Both the position numbers and the translations under genes were made by a program. From positions 186,001 through 250,000 of the forward strand of contig JAACJP010000050.1 of assembly GCA_013368375.1 (NCBI GenBank): 64,000 bases of DNA, written 5' to 3'. The notes beneath the pieces were generated by a model. It saw nothing but the letters and a program-made list of their open reading frames with translations, did not search any database and was not told the origin of the DNA. Below, piece by piece: positions 31,133-44,071 of this stretch. Numbering within the stretch: the stretch's first letter is position 1; the number at the start of each line of letters is the position of its first letter. Source of the stretch: Tricholomella constricta. Lineage: Eukaryota; Basidiomycota; Agaricomycetes; Agaricales; Lyophyllaceae.

Positions 31133-33080
31133 TCAGCGAGCAAGTGCTCTGCCGGCATAATGTGCGTCAAAGGCCGGGTCATTGAACGCACCACCCGCCT
31201 CGTACGGGTCAAAGTCATCGTCAGAATCACAGTCCATAAAATCATCCTCCTCATCCTCATCCTCATTCTCATCATCCTCATCCAAATGCAACACCTCCCT
31301 GATGATCTTCACCCTTGTCCCCACATCAGACACCCTCACAACATCCTCCTCCGTGACACACGACCCACTCGTATCGTCAACATAAATATCCACTTCCTTC
31401 AGCCCACACCCTCCCTTGTTCAGCCGCTCCAGCGCCAGCCCGCCGAACAGGAACACAACCTCCTGGAGCTTCGGGTGGTGGTGGAACCCGCGGATGCAGA
31501 GGGATTGGAGGAGGGGGCAGGGGCAGGGGGCGGTGGCGTACGCCGCGGGATCGCCAGGGACGGCGGGGGGAAGCAGAGCGCGGATCGCCTGGATAGGCAT
31601 GCTGCTCAGCTCCAGACGGCGCAGGTGCGGCAGCGCCCCGAAGAAGGTGTGCAGGGGGCGCGGGCACGACTTCACCCCCCGTAGCGTGACGTCCTCGAGA
31701 AGAGGGAAGACGGCGCGCGAGGCGGCGGGCGCGTTCGCGTTGGGGTCTTGATGATGATGTTGTGTGTTCGGAGATGGCGTGGGTGATTTGTTGATGGGGA
31801 GCTGGTACTCCTGCCCGTCGGGCGTGGTGTATGTGAGGATGAAGTCGTGGTCATCCCGGGTAGGGATTTCGCCGGTTCCTACGTACGTGAGTAGGCTCCC
31901 GGCGTCGACGTCCTCGGGCTCGCCGGGGTGGGTGGCATCCTCCAGCGTTAGCACCTTGGCATTTGGAGCGTCGAGGAGCTCGAGGACGGTCAGGCCGTCT
32001 ATGATGGAGCGATAGCCGAGGCTTATTTCGCGGAGGCAGGGGAGTGGTACTGGGTGGAGGCTTTCGTTGACGATGGAGTTACCTTCGTCGACATCTTCTG
32101 AAACACCGGGCCCGGATCCACTGACGACGAGCTTTGTTAGTCTAGGGCATGTCGAGAGAAGCTGGCGAAATTCAGGGAGGGTGGGACGGACGTCCAAGGA
32201 ATGTGAGGAGAGCTCGAGAGTGTCGAGCGTGCGTTGTGAATGAGAGAGGATGGTAGAAAGGGACGCCCAGTCGACATGGACTCCACGAAGTGTGAGATGT
32301 CGAAGGCGGGGCAGAATATTTTGAGGGCGGGTTGAGCCTTCGCTCAGGTAAAGGAATGCGGGATCTTTCATGTTTTGTGGTTGGAAAGTGTTTGAATAGC
32401 TCACGAAATCGTTGCAACGCATCAGCGTCAACGACTCCAGTCGAGGAGCTCCGAGAGTCGTGATGTAAGGCTGTATCTGTTGCAGGGCGACGTACATGGG
32501 AGCCCATGAGTCGGTGAGGATGCTGACACACCGCCATCGCGACAGGTGGGGGAGAAGGTGGGATATCGCGGTCTTCATATGAGAGGACGAGAATGGTGGA
32601 GTATAGGTATCGCACTCGTAATCGGAAGGAATCCTTAATCTATCTCAGCCTTTTGAAAAAATATCACAAAAAACAGAAGACTCACTCAGGTTCCGAAAAA
32701 TCCCAATCCTGGTCCCGAGCATCTACAAGAATGTCGAGCGGATAGTTCCGGGAGAGGGAGAGGTAAGTTGTGAGATGATTAGCATTGAGCTGAGGGCGAT
32801 TTTTGGGAGGGTCCAGCCCATCACCATCGTCTACCAGCTCGGCGGTGACACAGATGCTAGTCCATAAAGAAGGAGTGTTGCGTGCGACATTCCGCCAGTG
32901 GTGGTTGACTCGGGACAGAATGAGGGGAGTCTTGATGGTCTCTGCATTGAAAGGCGGACACGATGCATCGTCGTCGTTGACTACATTGTGCGTCCCAAGC
33001 GCAAAAATGTAGGACAAAAGCTCGACAGGCAGCCTTTGAATGGGAGAAAGACGACGAGTATCGCGGAGGCAGTGGACCAT
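31133..33080 (-). CDS. F-box/leucine-rich-repeat-like protein
   Basis: There are two exons, 33080-32686 and 32639-31133, around a 46-bp intron, giving 633 residues. Residues about 10-30 (SPIQRLPVELLSYIFALG) are an F-box, and NHHWRNVARNTPSLWTSI is the usual segment after the F-box in mushroom proteins. The rest has leucine-rich blocks such as LESLTLMRC, LRHLTLRG and LRRLELSS. A run of acidic residues (DEDDENEDEDEED) lies near the C-terminus. F-box proteins recruit substrates to SCF ubiquitin ligases through Skp1. The family is strongly expanded in mushrooms and the target is unknown. Confidence 0.9.
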
Positions 33081-33813
33081 AATGGATAGTGGACGGGAGG
33101 CGGAAGAGTGAAAGGGAGATGGGAAGCCGACGGCCAGCGTGTTTTTAAGGAGCTACGCTGGTATTGCTTTGTCCCATGAGATCACCAGTTGGGTTCGAAC
33201 AAAAGAGAACGACCAGATTAACCGGAGCCATCAGAGATCTATCGGGAGTAGAGCATTGTCTTATTGTTCTGCAGGCTCGGTATTTTTGTGAGAAGAAGAA
33301 ATGACTCGGCATAGAAGCTGGTCATGATCCCGCGAGAAAATAACTGGCCCCATAGTATCAGCAGGCCATAGTAGCGGGTTCTCACCACCTTTTCCGATGA
33401 TGCAACCAGGAGAGAAAGCGACGAAACGGGGAATCAAAGCAATTGTCATTTCAGCAAGTTCAAAGGAATGACCGGATTCGAGCGAACAACAAACGAAAGG
33501 CAGAATTTGGATCATGATCGATCTCAGATCACTCTCGTTTAGGTAATCAATCACCCATCACAAGGTCCCGCCACACACGCAACGCGCCTTGCGACGATGG
33601 GACCAGTTGCAGGCTGAACAATTGACCGGACTTCCCAGCCTCACGACTGCCTCTCATGGTTGCCTCGGGTCAAGGATTGATACTACTATAATTACAAAAG
33701 CGACCGACAGCTACAGGTTACAGCCCGATAGATGTAATTATGGGAAGGGGCGATAGATAGCAATAAGTGTCCATAGATCAAACGCGAAGGAAACAGGAAA
33801 ACGCATACGGTCG
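33081..33813. other. Intergenic, no gene recognised
   Basis: It includes the upstream region of the F-box gene and the 3' flank of the Zn2Cys6 gene. A 97-codon open frame at 33261-33554 (minus) has no recognisable domain. Confidence 0.45.
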
Positions 33814-36800
33814 TTATGGCGAGGTTACCAGTCCATTACGCTTCAGAAAGCCAGGGTTATCGAAAGTGTCCCCACTCGAGTTCATAGGACTCATGTGAGG
33901 ACCATGCGACTGCTGCTGCTGCTGCTGCTGCGACTGCTGCTGGGCCTGCGGCATAAACCCTCCTGAGAACAGATGTTGGACATCAACTCCATCATCAAAG
34001 AGTGCCATCATGTCGGTCGGAGACATGTACATTTGAGTATCTTCCCTTATCATGTCCATGCCCATGCCAGACGTGTCCATAAACGGCGGCTGGGGCTGAT
34101 TTCCGGATGGGAATGACTGTGGCGGGTTGGCTTGGCCCGCAGATGACGTGCTCGAAGCCATAGATGTCGATGCAAAGAGCTGTCCATTTTTGGGTGTTTC
34201 TGCAAAGAATTCAGACGGCGAGAAGCTCTCGGGACTGCTGTGCTGCGGCGGCGGCGAGTCAGTGCTGTTCGTCGACCGCGGTGCAGAAGGCGCTTTTTTC
34301 CGCACGGGCCGTATCCATGGCGGTCGATTACTGCTCGGTGCCGTTTCTCGTCGGGTCGTTTCCAATGGGATTTGTGTTACTGTAAAGATAGACCCGTAAT
34401 AAGGTCAGCCGCGCAAGCACATACAATCGCGATGGGAAACATTTACGTCGGCAGAATTCTTCCATGAGGTCGCCTGAACGAAGCCCACACACATAGCGAC
34501 CACTGAACCTGCGGAGCAGGCCAACACAGGAACGAAGGGCATCAAGCCCTGGTGGGATCAGGTGCTGCAGCTCTTCCGTCTTGCAGCTCAACAGGATAGC
34601 AACGAGCGTCCTCCCGGCCTGAGTTAATTGATGTATCACGTGTACACCATCTAAGGGCCGGAGCGTCAATTGAGCCCACGCCAGGTAAAAGGGCGGACGT
34701 ACAGTAGGTCATGAGGCCCTTTTTCGCGATGTGCAGATGGGTCGTGATGATATGAAGGGCCGAATTTTGTGCAGCTACCAAAGCTGCCTTCTCCTGCTCG
34801 CCAGGCAATTCTTCCGATCCTCCACTCGTTCTCTCCGCCATTAGCTCCGAAAACCGATGTCTGTATATCAACAAGCGTACGAAATGCTCCGCGCAATGCA
34901 GTCGCCCGGCCTGCGTGAGTCTGATGGTATCTTCGCTCGCCATAGTCTCCGCCGAATGCGACCAATACGGTGGTATACGACGGTGGATTTCATCCAGCAG
35001 CGCTTCCTCCTCCCGCATATCTCTGAAGCGACGCGACCCCGACAAGACCTGCGTCGCGCGCAACAAGAACGACGACGAGTCGTTAAAACTCCGCGCCGGA
35101 GGCACGTCGAGCACCGATTCCAGGGCAACCATAATGCGCAGGGAACAGATGAACGCGCTTAGCCTGGAATCAGTGCCTGGAGGGGGCGTCCCTAAGCCGT
35201 CGCGAGTGATGAACTCGTCGTCTACAGGCGCCGGCTCTGAGACGTCGCAGTCTCTAAGGCGCATCATCGGGGGCCTCCCAAAATGCGCGCTGAGCTGCTT
35301 GTCCCAGATGTACACGCACCAAAACGTGCGTTTGCGTACCTCGTCTTCGATGGGATCGAAGAGATCGTAGGAGTCTGCGCATCGATGCAGCCCGGCGTCG
35401 ATACACATCGTCACGGCTTCCGCAAGGAGCGCTGCTGCCTTGGAGAGTTTGCCGAGGCCGACGGCGTAGACGGCTGCGATAAGATCAGCTTGGATGTTAT
35501 ACAAAGTAGGTCGGTCTGCGATAGGTAGAGTCCGAAGGCGTCCGAGCAACTCAAACCAGTGGGTCCCTGCTGTGATGCCTTCCCCTGGGTTGGCACGAAC
35601 ACGAGGGTCGTCGATGTGTCGCGAGGCGAGACAGCATATCGAGACGATGAAGGCTGCGAATCCTGGTTCGCCCCATTTTTCGGGGTTTCCGTAATCCTAA
35701 AGGTCCGCGTTAGCACAACACCGGCAGATGTGGATGTCAGAATACTCACAGAAAGGAACGTTGGGACGTGCAAGAATGGGAGGATATAGTAGGAGGTCGA
35801 GAGGTAGCACTGGACGAGGCTGGTCGCGAAAAATCAGCGCTGCTCTTAGATAATAAACAACGCAAAAGCTACCTGTCCATGAGTTCTGGAACGATATATG
35901 AGGTGATTAGTCGCCATAGCGTTTGTGGGTTGACATCGGTGCGATGTGGTGTACGATCGGGGAACCATTCGGTTGCATTTTGAACCTTACTGGAGTGCGA
36001 GTTGTCGAATGGCGGCGTCGACTCTTCCCGATTGCTGGCTGGTGCATGCCGTTCCACGAGTAAATCGAGAACAGGGAGTCCTGACGTTTCGCCCTGCCAT
36101 CGGGTGTATCCTTCGTCGTCGAAATAGAGGTATGAGGCAGTCAGTGACATGTGAGACGCGTCCTCCGCAAGCTGATCCGGACTCATTTGATTCTTGGGGT
36201 CAAGGAGAGACCCGAAACCGTGTCGTTTTTCGTCCATGGAAGAGCTCGAGTCATGGGTGAAGTGCGTGGACGGGTTCGTCAGTGGAAAAACATGCAGAGA
36301 GGGCGGAGGGACACCCGAAGGGAATTGCGAGGGGTAGATAAAAGGTTGTACAGGGCTGGCTGCGGATTCTGTGGAGGACTGCCCACCGGACATTGGTGGG
36401 AGTATTCCTCCCGCCGCAAACACCGCAGGCGGAATCGCTTGTATAAGTGTCTCGAGGTGGTGCATACGGTCCTCCAGGGTCGCGGTCCGTCTGAATGACG
36501 TCAAACAAGTTAGAACTGGAGCGAACTGCCATAGGCACTCGAGCACTCACTTTGATTTGTGCGGGTGAGTCCTCTTCCCCGGTTCTTCGAACGTGCACGA
36601 AGAGTTCGCAGTTAAACAGGCCTGGCATGGGTGGCCCTCATCGCACTTGATCCTTCTACGCCTGTATGGGGTCGCACATTAGCACACCATTTCAATCTGT
36701 AGCACATCTGTGCAGAAATAAAGACTCACCGACATCGATCACACGCTCTAGTTAATGTGGAGTCAGCTCATCGTTACAACCCGCAAAGTTGCAGCAACAG

Positions 36801-36898
36801 AGGGCGTACCTGCTCAGCTTAAACCTTCTCTCTTTGAGTATCGACGAAGAGGACGAGGAGGACTGGTCCTGCGAGTCTGCAGTGGTGATTGGAGGCAT
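33814..36898 (-). CDS. Zn2Cys6 binuclear-cluster transcription factor (Fungal_trans domain, XlnR-like)
   Basis: The start is 36898 ([12 protein letters not shown], Ser-rich). The Zn cluster ACDRCR / [13 protein letters not shown] is split by introns and followed by a basic linker ([10 protein letters not shown]) and a heptad-like segment ([13 protein letters not shown]). The middle-homology region has [36 protein letters not shown] and [11 protein letters not shown], as in the Fungal_trans family. The block [13 protein letters not shown] upstream of it is like that of xylanolytic activators of the XlnR type. The C-terminus is Pro/Gln-rich with a CAG-type repeat coding QQQQQQQ near 33920. It acts in the nucleus; the regulon cannot be read from the sequence. 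Confidence 0.88.
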
Positions 36899-37508
36899 GA
36901 TAACAAGGGAACGACAAGCTCAGAGGGAGTTATAAGAATAGAACGGTCATAGCAATTGGTTGTCCTGATATTTCTGACTCAAGCCTATGCAACCGAATTT
37001 ACCCGATACTTGGCCTGTTGAAAACGGATGCATTTTCATACAACCTTCCCCACGGCCATTACAATCCAAGAATCTACGGGGACTAAGTGGCTGCTGACAC
37101 CAGATACTGCGTGGCAGTGCTTCACCTGATGGAAAATACCACGGACAAGAGACATAAAGGATACGCGGAGGATAAAAGACGTTTTGGCGTGCTTTTGGCC
37201 AGTTTCGTGGCCAAATGTCACAAACACGAACCGGGACTCGGCCACCTGTTGCCGATGTGGGCTCAACATAAAGCAGCCTTCGGCGCTCGAGCCGAGAGGC
37301 TACGTTAGAAGTCATTTCCGGGGATATCATTGCATGGTTCTGTAATACTGTAGCTAAGCCAGAGGTAATGTGCAGCCCTAAAAAGCAAATAAGTGAGAAA
37401 GGAAAATGTAAATGTCCAGTCCAGATGCGCTAATAAAATATCAGCAGGGAGCGGCGTGTCAATGGACCATACGAAAAACACGGGATGCTGCGAAGACGAG
37501 CCTCTGAT
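36899..37508. other. Intergenic: promoter of the Zn2Cys6 gene and 3' flank of the flippase gene
   Basis: No supported gene and no repeat were seen. Confidence 0.5.
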
Positions 37509-40500
37509 TTACAGCGCCATCGGTCCATCCCACGACGGCGCAGCCGAGCGCCGATGTCGCGTGTCATTGCCTCCAATCGTCGTGCGATCGTCGTCGTCAG
37601 GAGGAACGCCACCCCGCGGCTGCAGGTGCTGATGCTGATGGGGAAGCCCTGGGGACCGCTGCCCATGCGCATGGTCGTAAGTGCTTCCGGAGTCGTCCTC
37701 GGCTGTCCAGAACTCGTCGGCAGCAGTGTTGTACGACGTCGAACTTCCTGACCGTTCGACACCATGGCCGTAATAATGTGGCTCGTGGTCGTTCGGTGGA
37801 CTGCGGACACGCATCTGCATCTCGAATGCACCAGGTGGGGGAGCAGCCCCAGGTACTTGCAGGGTATTGGGTGATCGTGGAGGTGGTGGAGGGGAGGCGG
37901 GAGACATAGGCATCTGTCCATGAGGTGGACTCCGTCCGTAGGTTCGAGTCGTGGCGATGCTCGTCCGTCGACTTGGGGGTGTGCTGGTGATTTCACCAGA
38001 AGGGTATTTGTACTTGGGAGAGGGAAGCGGTGATTGCGGCGGAAGCTCAGAAACGGAATAGTAGGAAGGTTGAGGGGATGAATTGATCTCAAAGCGGCCC
38101 CCGGCGGGTGTGGCGACAGGTGGGTTTCCTGATCCAGATGAGTCTTCACGTGAGCATATTGCGCGCCCGGCATTGGAAGATCTGCAGCCTGGCTCATGGG
38201 TGGGGTATCAAGGTAGGTTTGTCGAGGCGTCGAGCCTATGCCAGGACTCGACGTCATGGTGGGTTCGTACTGGTCGTGAACGCTCGACATTTCAGAAAGT
38301 GAGCGATTATGCTGTCCTTGGAACATGGGCGCAGCTTCGAGATTGCTCTGGCTGCCTTTCGGTACTTTCTTTTCCTTGCGGTGGTTGATGCCAAGCTGGT
38401 CCTTCAGATCGCCTTTCACCCACATTTCTCTCACAATATTCTTGTCCAAGGGGGTATATACCGCCGTGAAGAACTTGACGATGAACCTTGGAGCTAAGAG
38501 TTCTGTCAGCAGCCAGAAGCATCGACGTCACAATGTCACCTACCCAGCGCGATGGCCGCCGAAAGGAGGATGGTCGCCCAGAACGTGATGCCGCCAAACA
38601 GAATGATGACCTCGTCGATGAAATCGCTCGTTATGAAGAACGAATAAATGACAATCCACAGCATCATTACGATTGTTGATCCGAAGACCACAATCCAAGT
38701 TATTATTGTCCAGCTAGAAAGCAGTCGTCAGATTTACTTTCCCTCTCACGAAGGACTGATTCACGTACTAATGCGTGTTGATTCCCACATAAGTATTGGC
38801 TGCGAAAATTGCAGCAACCGAGACAGTCGTTCCAAAGTCTGAAAGCGATTCGATGGTTTTTCCGTTCCACGATATTGTTAAGCCGAGTGTCCACACGAGG
38901 TACGGGATGAAGAAGATAACTGCTGATTGGTATAATCCGTCTGTCATGTAGAGCCAGAATTTCGTTCGGGTGTATTCGAGGCCGCGGATGCCACGGACGT
39001 ATAGTTGAGGAAATGCGAGAGCTGCTTTGGCGTTGATGTCTTGGTCGAAGGCTGTGAATATTCTCGTGTCAGTCAAAGTGTCAGGAGCGAGCATGTGAAT
39101 GGGTCGGACGGACCTCCGAGAACGATGACGGGCAGGGAGGTGAATACAAGGTTGTACAGTAAGATGAACGTGTATTGATACAAGTAGGTTGCATCAAAGC
39201 TTCAGCAAGAGTCAGCATCGGATCTGATGTGATCACCAATAAGAAAGAACCAACGTGTTGAAGGGTAGATACCAGAACATGGCGAAAGTCCATACGACAT
39301 TCTGCGGACGCGTGGTCGTGAGTGCGGGAAGACGGTGTGACAGAAATAGACATACCTTGTAGAAGAAATTACTATGCATATCTGCGACTCGCTGGTACGA
39401 CCAGCGTCCATGTACAAGGAGAAGTTTGGTCAGGAAGCGGAATTGGCCAAAGGCATAATCGGCCGACATGGCAGCTTGAGAACCTTCCAGTCCGAACAGC
39501 CCGCAGCCGATGTTGGCCTCTTGAATCATTGCCACATCGTTCGCGCCGTCTCCGATGGAGAGTGTCATCGCATTTCGCCCATCTTTGACCTAGAGAAAGA
39601 ATTTAAAAACTGACATCACTGGTGAAAGACAACGCACGAGTTTGACAGTCAAAGCTTTTTGTGCAGGCGAAACACGACAGCACACCACCGTCTCGCACTG
39701 GGTGCCGAGATTAAGGAACAGCCCCTTCAGCTCTGGGGATAGAGCGTGTCGGAGAGTATCGCCGTCGATAACCACAGCAAAGGACGCTTGTAGACCAGGA
39801 ACGAAGCCGCGTTTCCGCTGATCCCACGAGGGCGGACCAAGCACCGACGCAATCTTGTTCAGGCCGCCCTCAATCTTCGCACGTGTCTGCTCCATTGAGT
39901 CGGCCGACAGAATCATTATGTCCATGTCGTTTTTGAGGAGGTTGCAGCTAAACCCGATCTCGATGGCCGTCTGCAGTTTATCGCCTGTAAAAAAAGAGAA
40001 ATGAGTTTCCACAGCAGCGATGGATGCATAAATACAAATCACCCGTCAAGATCCATAATTTGATACCCGCGCGGTGCAGCATCTCAATGGCCTCAGGTAC
40101 GCCCTCTTGCAACTTATCTTCTAGCGCAGTAGCTCCCAGAATCTGCAACGAATGTTCTATCAGCTCATTCGCCTTGTCGATCTCTTCTTCCCGGCCCTCG
40201 ATCGCGTTAGTCGCATCATCATACTTCCTCGACCAATTCAGGTACTCGTCCTCTTCCAGCCACCGATACGCAATACACAGCGTCCGTAACCCATTATTCG
40301 CAAACATCTCCATATCCTTGCTCGTCTGCTCCTTCAGCGCAGGATCGTGGTCCTTCGCCAATCGCTCATAGATCACGCTGTCGGCGCCTTTGCAGTACAG
40401 AACGAGCCGTCCGTCCGGGCACCGCATCACCACGCTCATCCGCTTCCGCGTACTGTTGAATTCCAGCATCTTCAGAAGCGTGTACCGCTCTCGCTGGCCC

Positions 40501-43103
40501 ATTACCTCAATGTCGATGCCGTCCTTCGATTTGCCCAAGAACGGGAACCCTGCATCGCGCGCCGCAGCCACCAGCGCCGCCTCGTCCGGGGACTCCGCCT
40601 TGTAATCAAGATGATGCGGGTCGCCCTGCGGGTCTGGCCTGTCCGCGAGGACACTGTGGCACAGCGCAAGCGCACGGAAGAACGCGATGAGATGCGCGCG
40701 TTGATCTGAGGCACGGTTCGTCAGATCCTCCGCGAGCTTGGGCGATACGAGCGTGAGCTTGTCCGGCTGAATGTAGCGGTTCTTGAACGCGCGCTCCATG
40801 GTTGTGAGCATCTGGTGCTTTAGCGTTGCGAGCTTCTCGTTGAGTTCATGCGGGTCGAGCGTGTCAGCCTTGCCCTCCCGTGTGGCTGCACCGCGTTGCG
40901 CCTCAGTGACGCCCTCGCCGTATGCGATACCGTTGACGGAACATTTTTGGAATTCCATGATGTTCTGCGTGAGCGTGCCTGTCTTGTCCGAGAATACATA
41001 TTCAATCTGGCCGAGGTCATCGGAGATATTCCATGTCTTGGGAACACAAGGCGTGTCGTAGGGCTGATAGTACATCTCGATGTCCTGCGAGATGAAGTAG
41101 GCCTGGATGGTCTTGACGATTTCGATAGAGATGTAGAGCGAGATGGGGACGATGTTCTGGAAGGCTATCAAACAAGATCTGCAATTACAATGATCAGCCA
41201 GGATCCACACCACGAATGATTGGTAGAAAATCACTTACACGAAAGTGATGATGGCGTTTATGATGTAAGACGATGTTGGATCAGATCCTTCCTCAAACAA
41301 TGTCGCACTCGTTCCTGTCCTAGCATCCTCGAGGCCACTGAATATCGCCGCAATGGTGCACATCATCGTCAGCACGACAAAATTGACGAGGACATTGAAG
41401 TTGGTCTCCTTCTCGATCTTACTCCGCTTCGAAGGGGTATCGCCTCCGTTGAGCATGATCTTGGTATCCGCACCTGTAAACACCACTAGTCCAATGATCC
41501 AGTTAGTATTCCTGATCGCGCAGCCACGCAGAAGCAGCTCGTTGATCGTGACCGGCTCCTGCTTTGGCTCCCCAGTCGTCGGGTCCTTGTATCGTAGCAC
41601 GCCGTGATAAAGGTACAGGTTCTGGTGGGGCGGTTCCGAATCGAGGTAGAAGGACGACCGCTCCATGTCTTCCTCCGACGAAATGCTCGAGGTAGCCTTG
41701 ACCGCTCTCCTCGGCTTCAGATTCGTTTCGCCGTCAAGGTTCTTGGTCTCCAGGTAGCACATGCCATCCGCATCCGACGTCGAAAGCACCACAATGTCCG
41801 CTGGCACTTGCTCGTTATCTCGCAGAAGCACAATATCGCCCACCTCCAGCTTCTTCCATAAAGTCCTCTCCCACTGCGCAGAACCACGTATCCGTTTCCG
41901 CCAATCAATGACCCCGACAGTCGACTGTGAGTGTATGGACTGCTGATACTGGGAGAGCGAGCCGAACTGGTCCGTTGAAGCCTTCGCTAGAATCGTGGAA
42001 GATTCCGAAAGTGAGGTGCCTGACGCCTCCCCTATCGAGTGAGGGGGGTAACGATGTGAGTCGATGCTCTGGATGTCCTCGAGCCGCCGTCCCCCGGCAC
42101 CCCGGCGTGGTAAGTCCATACTGCTGCTGCTTGCATCTGGTGCTGTTTGGAAACTCGTTTGCGAATCGCCGGCTTTGTTCAACATGATCTGTATACCTTG
42201 TCCCGCTACCCCGGCTTCCCGATCCCGAAGCTTCCGTACACCCTTCGTGACTTTGCCAGGCGAGTTGAGACCGAAGAGTTTCTCGAACCAGGACCGGGGG
42301 TCCGTCGGCTGGTTCACGTTCCGCCATCCGCCCGCGAATTTGGTAACAGCGGAGGTGTTGACTTCCTCGTCGAGCGTGCTACGTCGGTAATCTTCCACGC
42401 CGTCCTTGATAGCGGTGACTGTAAGAATGAAGAGCAAGGGTAGGACGGCTATTGAACCCGCAGCGGCGCCGAACACGGGAAACACTGAGATTGTTATGAG
42501 GATGAGAAGCAATGAGATCCCGCTACATGTGCTTACATTGGAGGACGACGAGGGATAAGAAGAAAAGATTGGCGACTCTGTGTGCAAGTTTTTAAGTGTT
42601 CAACAATGCACGAGTAAAACTGGTAACCACGCACCGTCGAAACTGTTCATACAAGTTCTTTGGAACGAAGGTGATGATTGTGTATTCTTGGGATGAGAAG
42701 TTTAGCACGAACGCAACGGTAATGATAAAAGCAGTAACGCACTCGTAGTTCGCACTTTGTTCCTGGCATAACGCGCCAATGGCTCGCCACCATTATCGAC
42801 CTCCATTGCGGACAGCGGATGGTTGACATACACATTCCGTCGCACTCCGGGTACCTCCTTCGTCGGCCCTCCCTCCTTCGTAACAGACTCTGGCCGTTTC
42901 GTCTGGGCCTGTTTGCGAAAGAACCTCGAACCCTTCCGGAGACTTTTCCTCTTCTCGGCACGCTGTTCCGACTTTATTGACTCTGCGAGGGCAGACGCAG
43001 CTGTGCGCACGGTGCGCAGACGCAGCTCGGGGTCGATCGTGTCATCGTTCTCCTCATCAGTGAGGTCCTCGGCCGACGGGTGATTGCGCCCCAGGAAAGT
43101 CAT
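37509..43103 (-). CDS. P4-type ATPase, phospholipid flippase (Dnf1/Dnf2-like)
   Basis: The start is 43103 (MTFLGRNHPSAEDL), with a basic N-terminal tail. Motifs in order: KNLYEQFRR before the first membrane span, LDGETNLKPR (P4-specific DGET), IVPISLYISIEIVK (the PISL helix), FSDKTGTLTQN with the phosphorylated Asp, KGADSVIYERL, LWILTGDK, GDGANDVAMIQEA and a C-terminal set of membrane segments. It moves aminophospholipids or phosphatidylcholine analogues to the cytosolic leaflet at the plasma or endosomal membrane, with a Cdc50-type subunit. Introns are short. Near 38170-38110 the C-terminal tail changes frame (SPLPSPKYKYPSGEITSTPP then continues to 37509), so an intron is needed there that I could not place with confidence. 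Confidence 0.92.
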
Positions 43104-44071
43104 GAGCTATAGTATGTTACTTGAAATATAGTCGCTGGCGATCCGTTTTCCCGCCAGAACTGCCAATAAAATCTTTGATACCGAGAACCAGCACGGCAGA
43201 AGGCAGGATTGTCGTCAACAAAGGAAAGTAAGCTCGAGAAGCACTGGGGCAAGGAGGCTGAAGCTGTGGCTTGTTGGTGGACGCTGATGCCCGTTACAAG
43301 TCTAACACTCTTGCATTGACACAGCTTTGGGACCCCTGACACGCCCACTCTCCTGATGGCTCCGGTCATTTATCTTTCATTCCTCTTCACAGCAGCATGA
43401 GCGCCTAAACACGTAGATACTTCATTTTATTCCCTGATTATACACGTTCAAGCCGATGAACTGCTTTATCTTCCCTGAAAATCGACTCTTTGTGGGGAAT
43501 GAAAGAAGCATGTCAGCAGTACATGACACATTTGGATTGTCAGGCCCTTAACGGAGGCGGACGAGGCTTGGCACGATCTTGGGAGTTGCTTGCAGCGTCT
43601 CACCAGCAGAGTTTGTACATATACCGGGAGAGATCATCAAATCTACTTAACGTTAGGTTCAGCTCAGGACTCCTTGACTCCACATCGACCGTAAGTTCAT
43701 CATCGTTGAGGAGTTATAATGCCACGTTTCCGCCACGAAATACGGAAATCCCCGTCCAAGAACAAGCATCAGGCAAATCACCGCTGAAAGACAAAGCTTC
43801 GACAGGTTTACACGCCCATGTTGCGCCCATGCACGTCGTGAACACGTCTATAACTGTGCACATGGTTTCCCTTCTTGAGCACGTCATGAAAGTTGGCAGA
43901 TGGTCCAGCGCGTAAATCCCAGTGTAAATCAAGATTCAAGGATCAGATCAACATCATACATTGCCTGAATAGTACAACACACTTCCACAAAGAGACTCAC
44001 GAAAATGCCGCAAGGACCTATGGCCGCCCACGCAGCAAGGACGCCAAGAGACTTCCAACGCCCAGGACGAA
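43104..44071. other. Intergenic: flippase promoter region
   Basis: No supported gene. The open frame at 43490-43915 shows no domain and unlike codon choice. Confidence 0.4.

Noticed and set aside
31182..31385. Plus-strand Ser-rich ORF
   Set aside because: It is the antisense of the acidic Asp/Glu stretch in the minus-strand F-box/LRR gene.
33900..33960. CAG-type microsatellite as an expansion locus
   Set aside because: Only about seven Gln codons in a row within a Gln-rich transcription factor tail, ordinary for this class.
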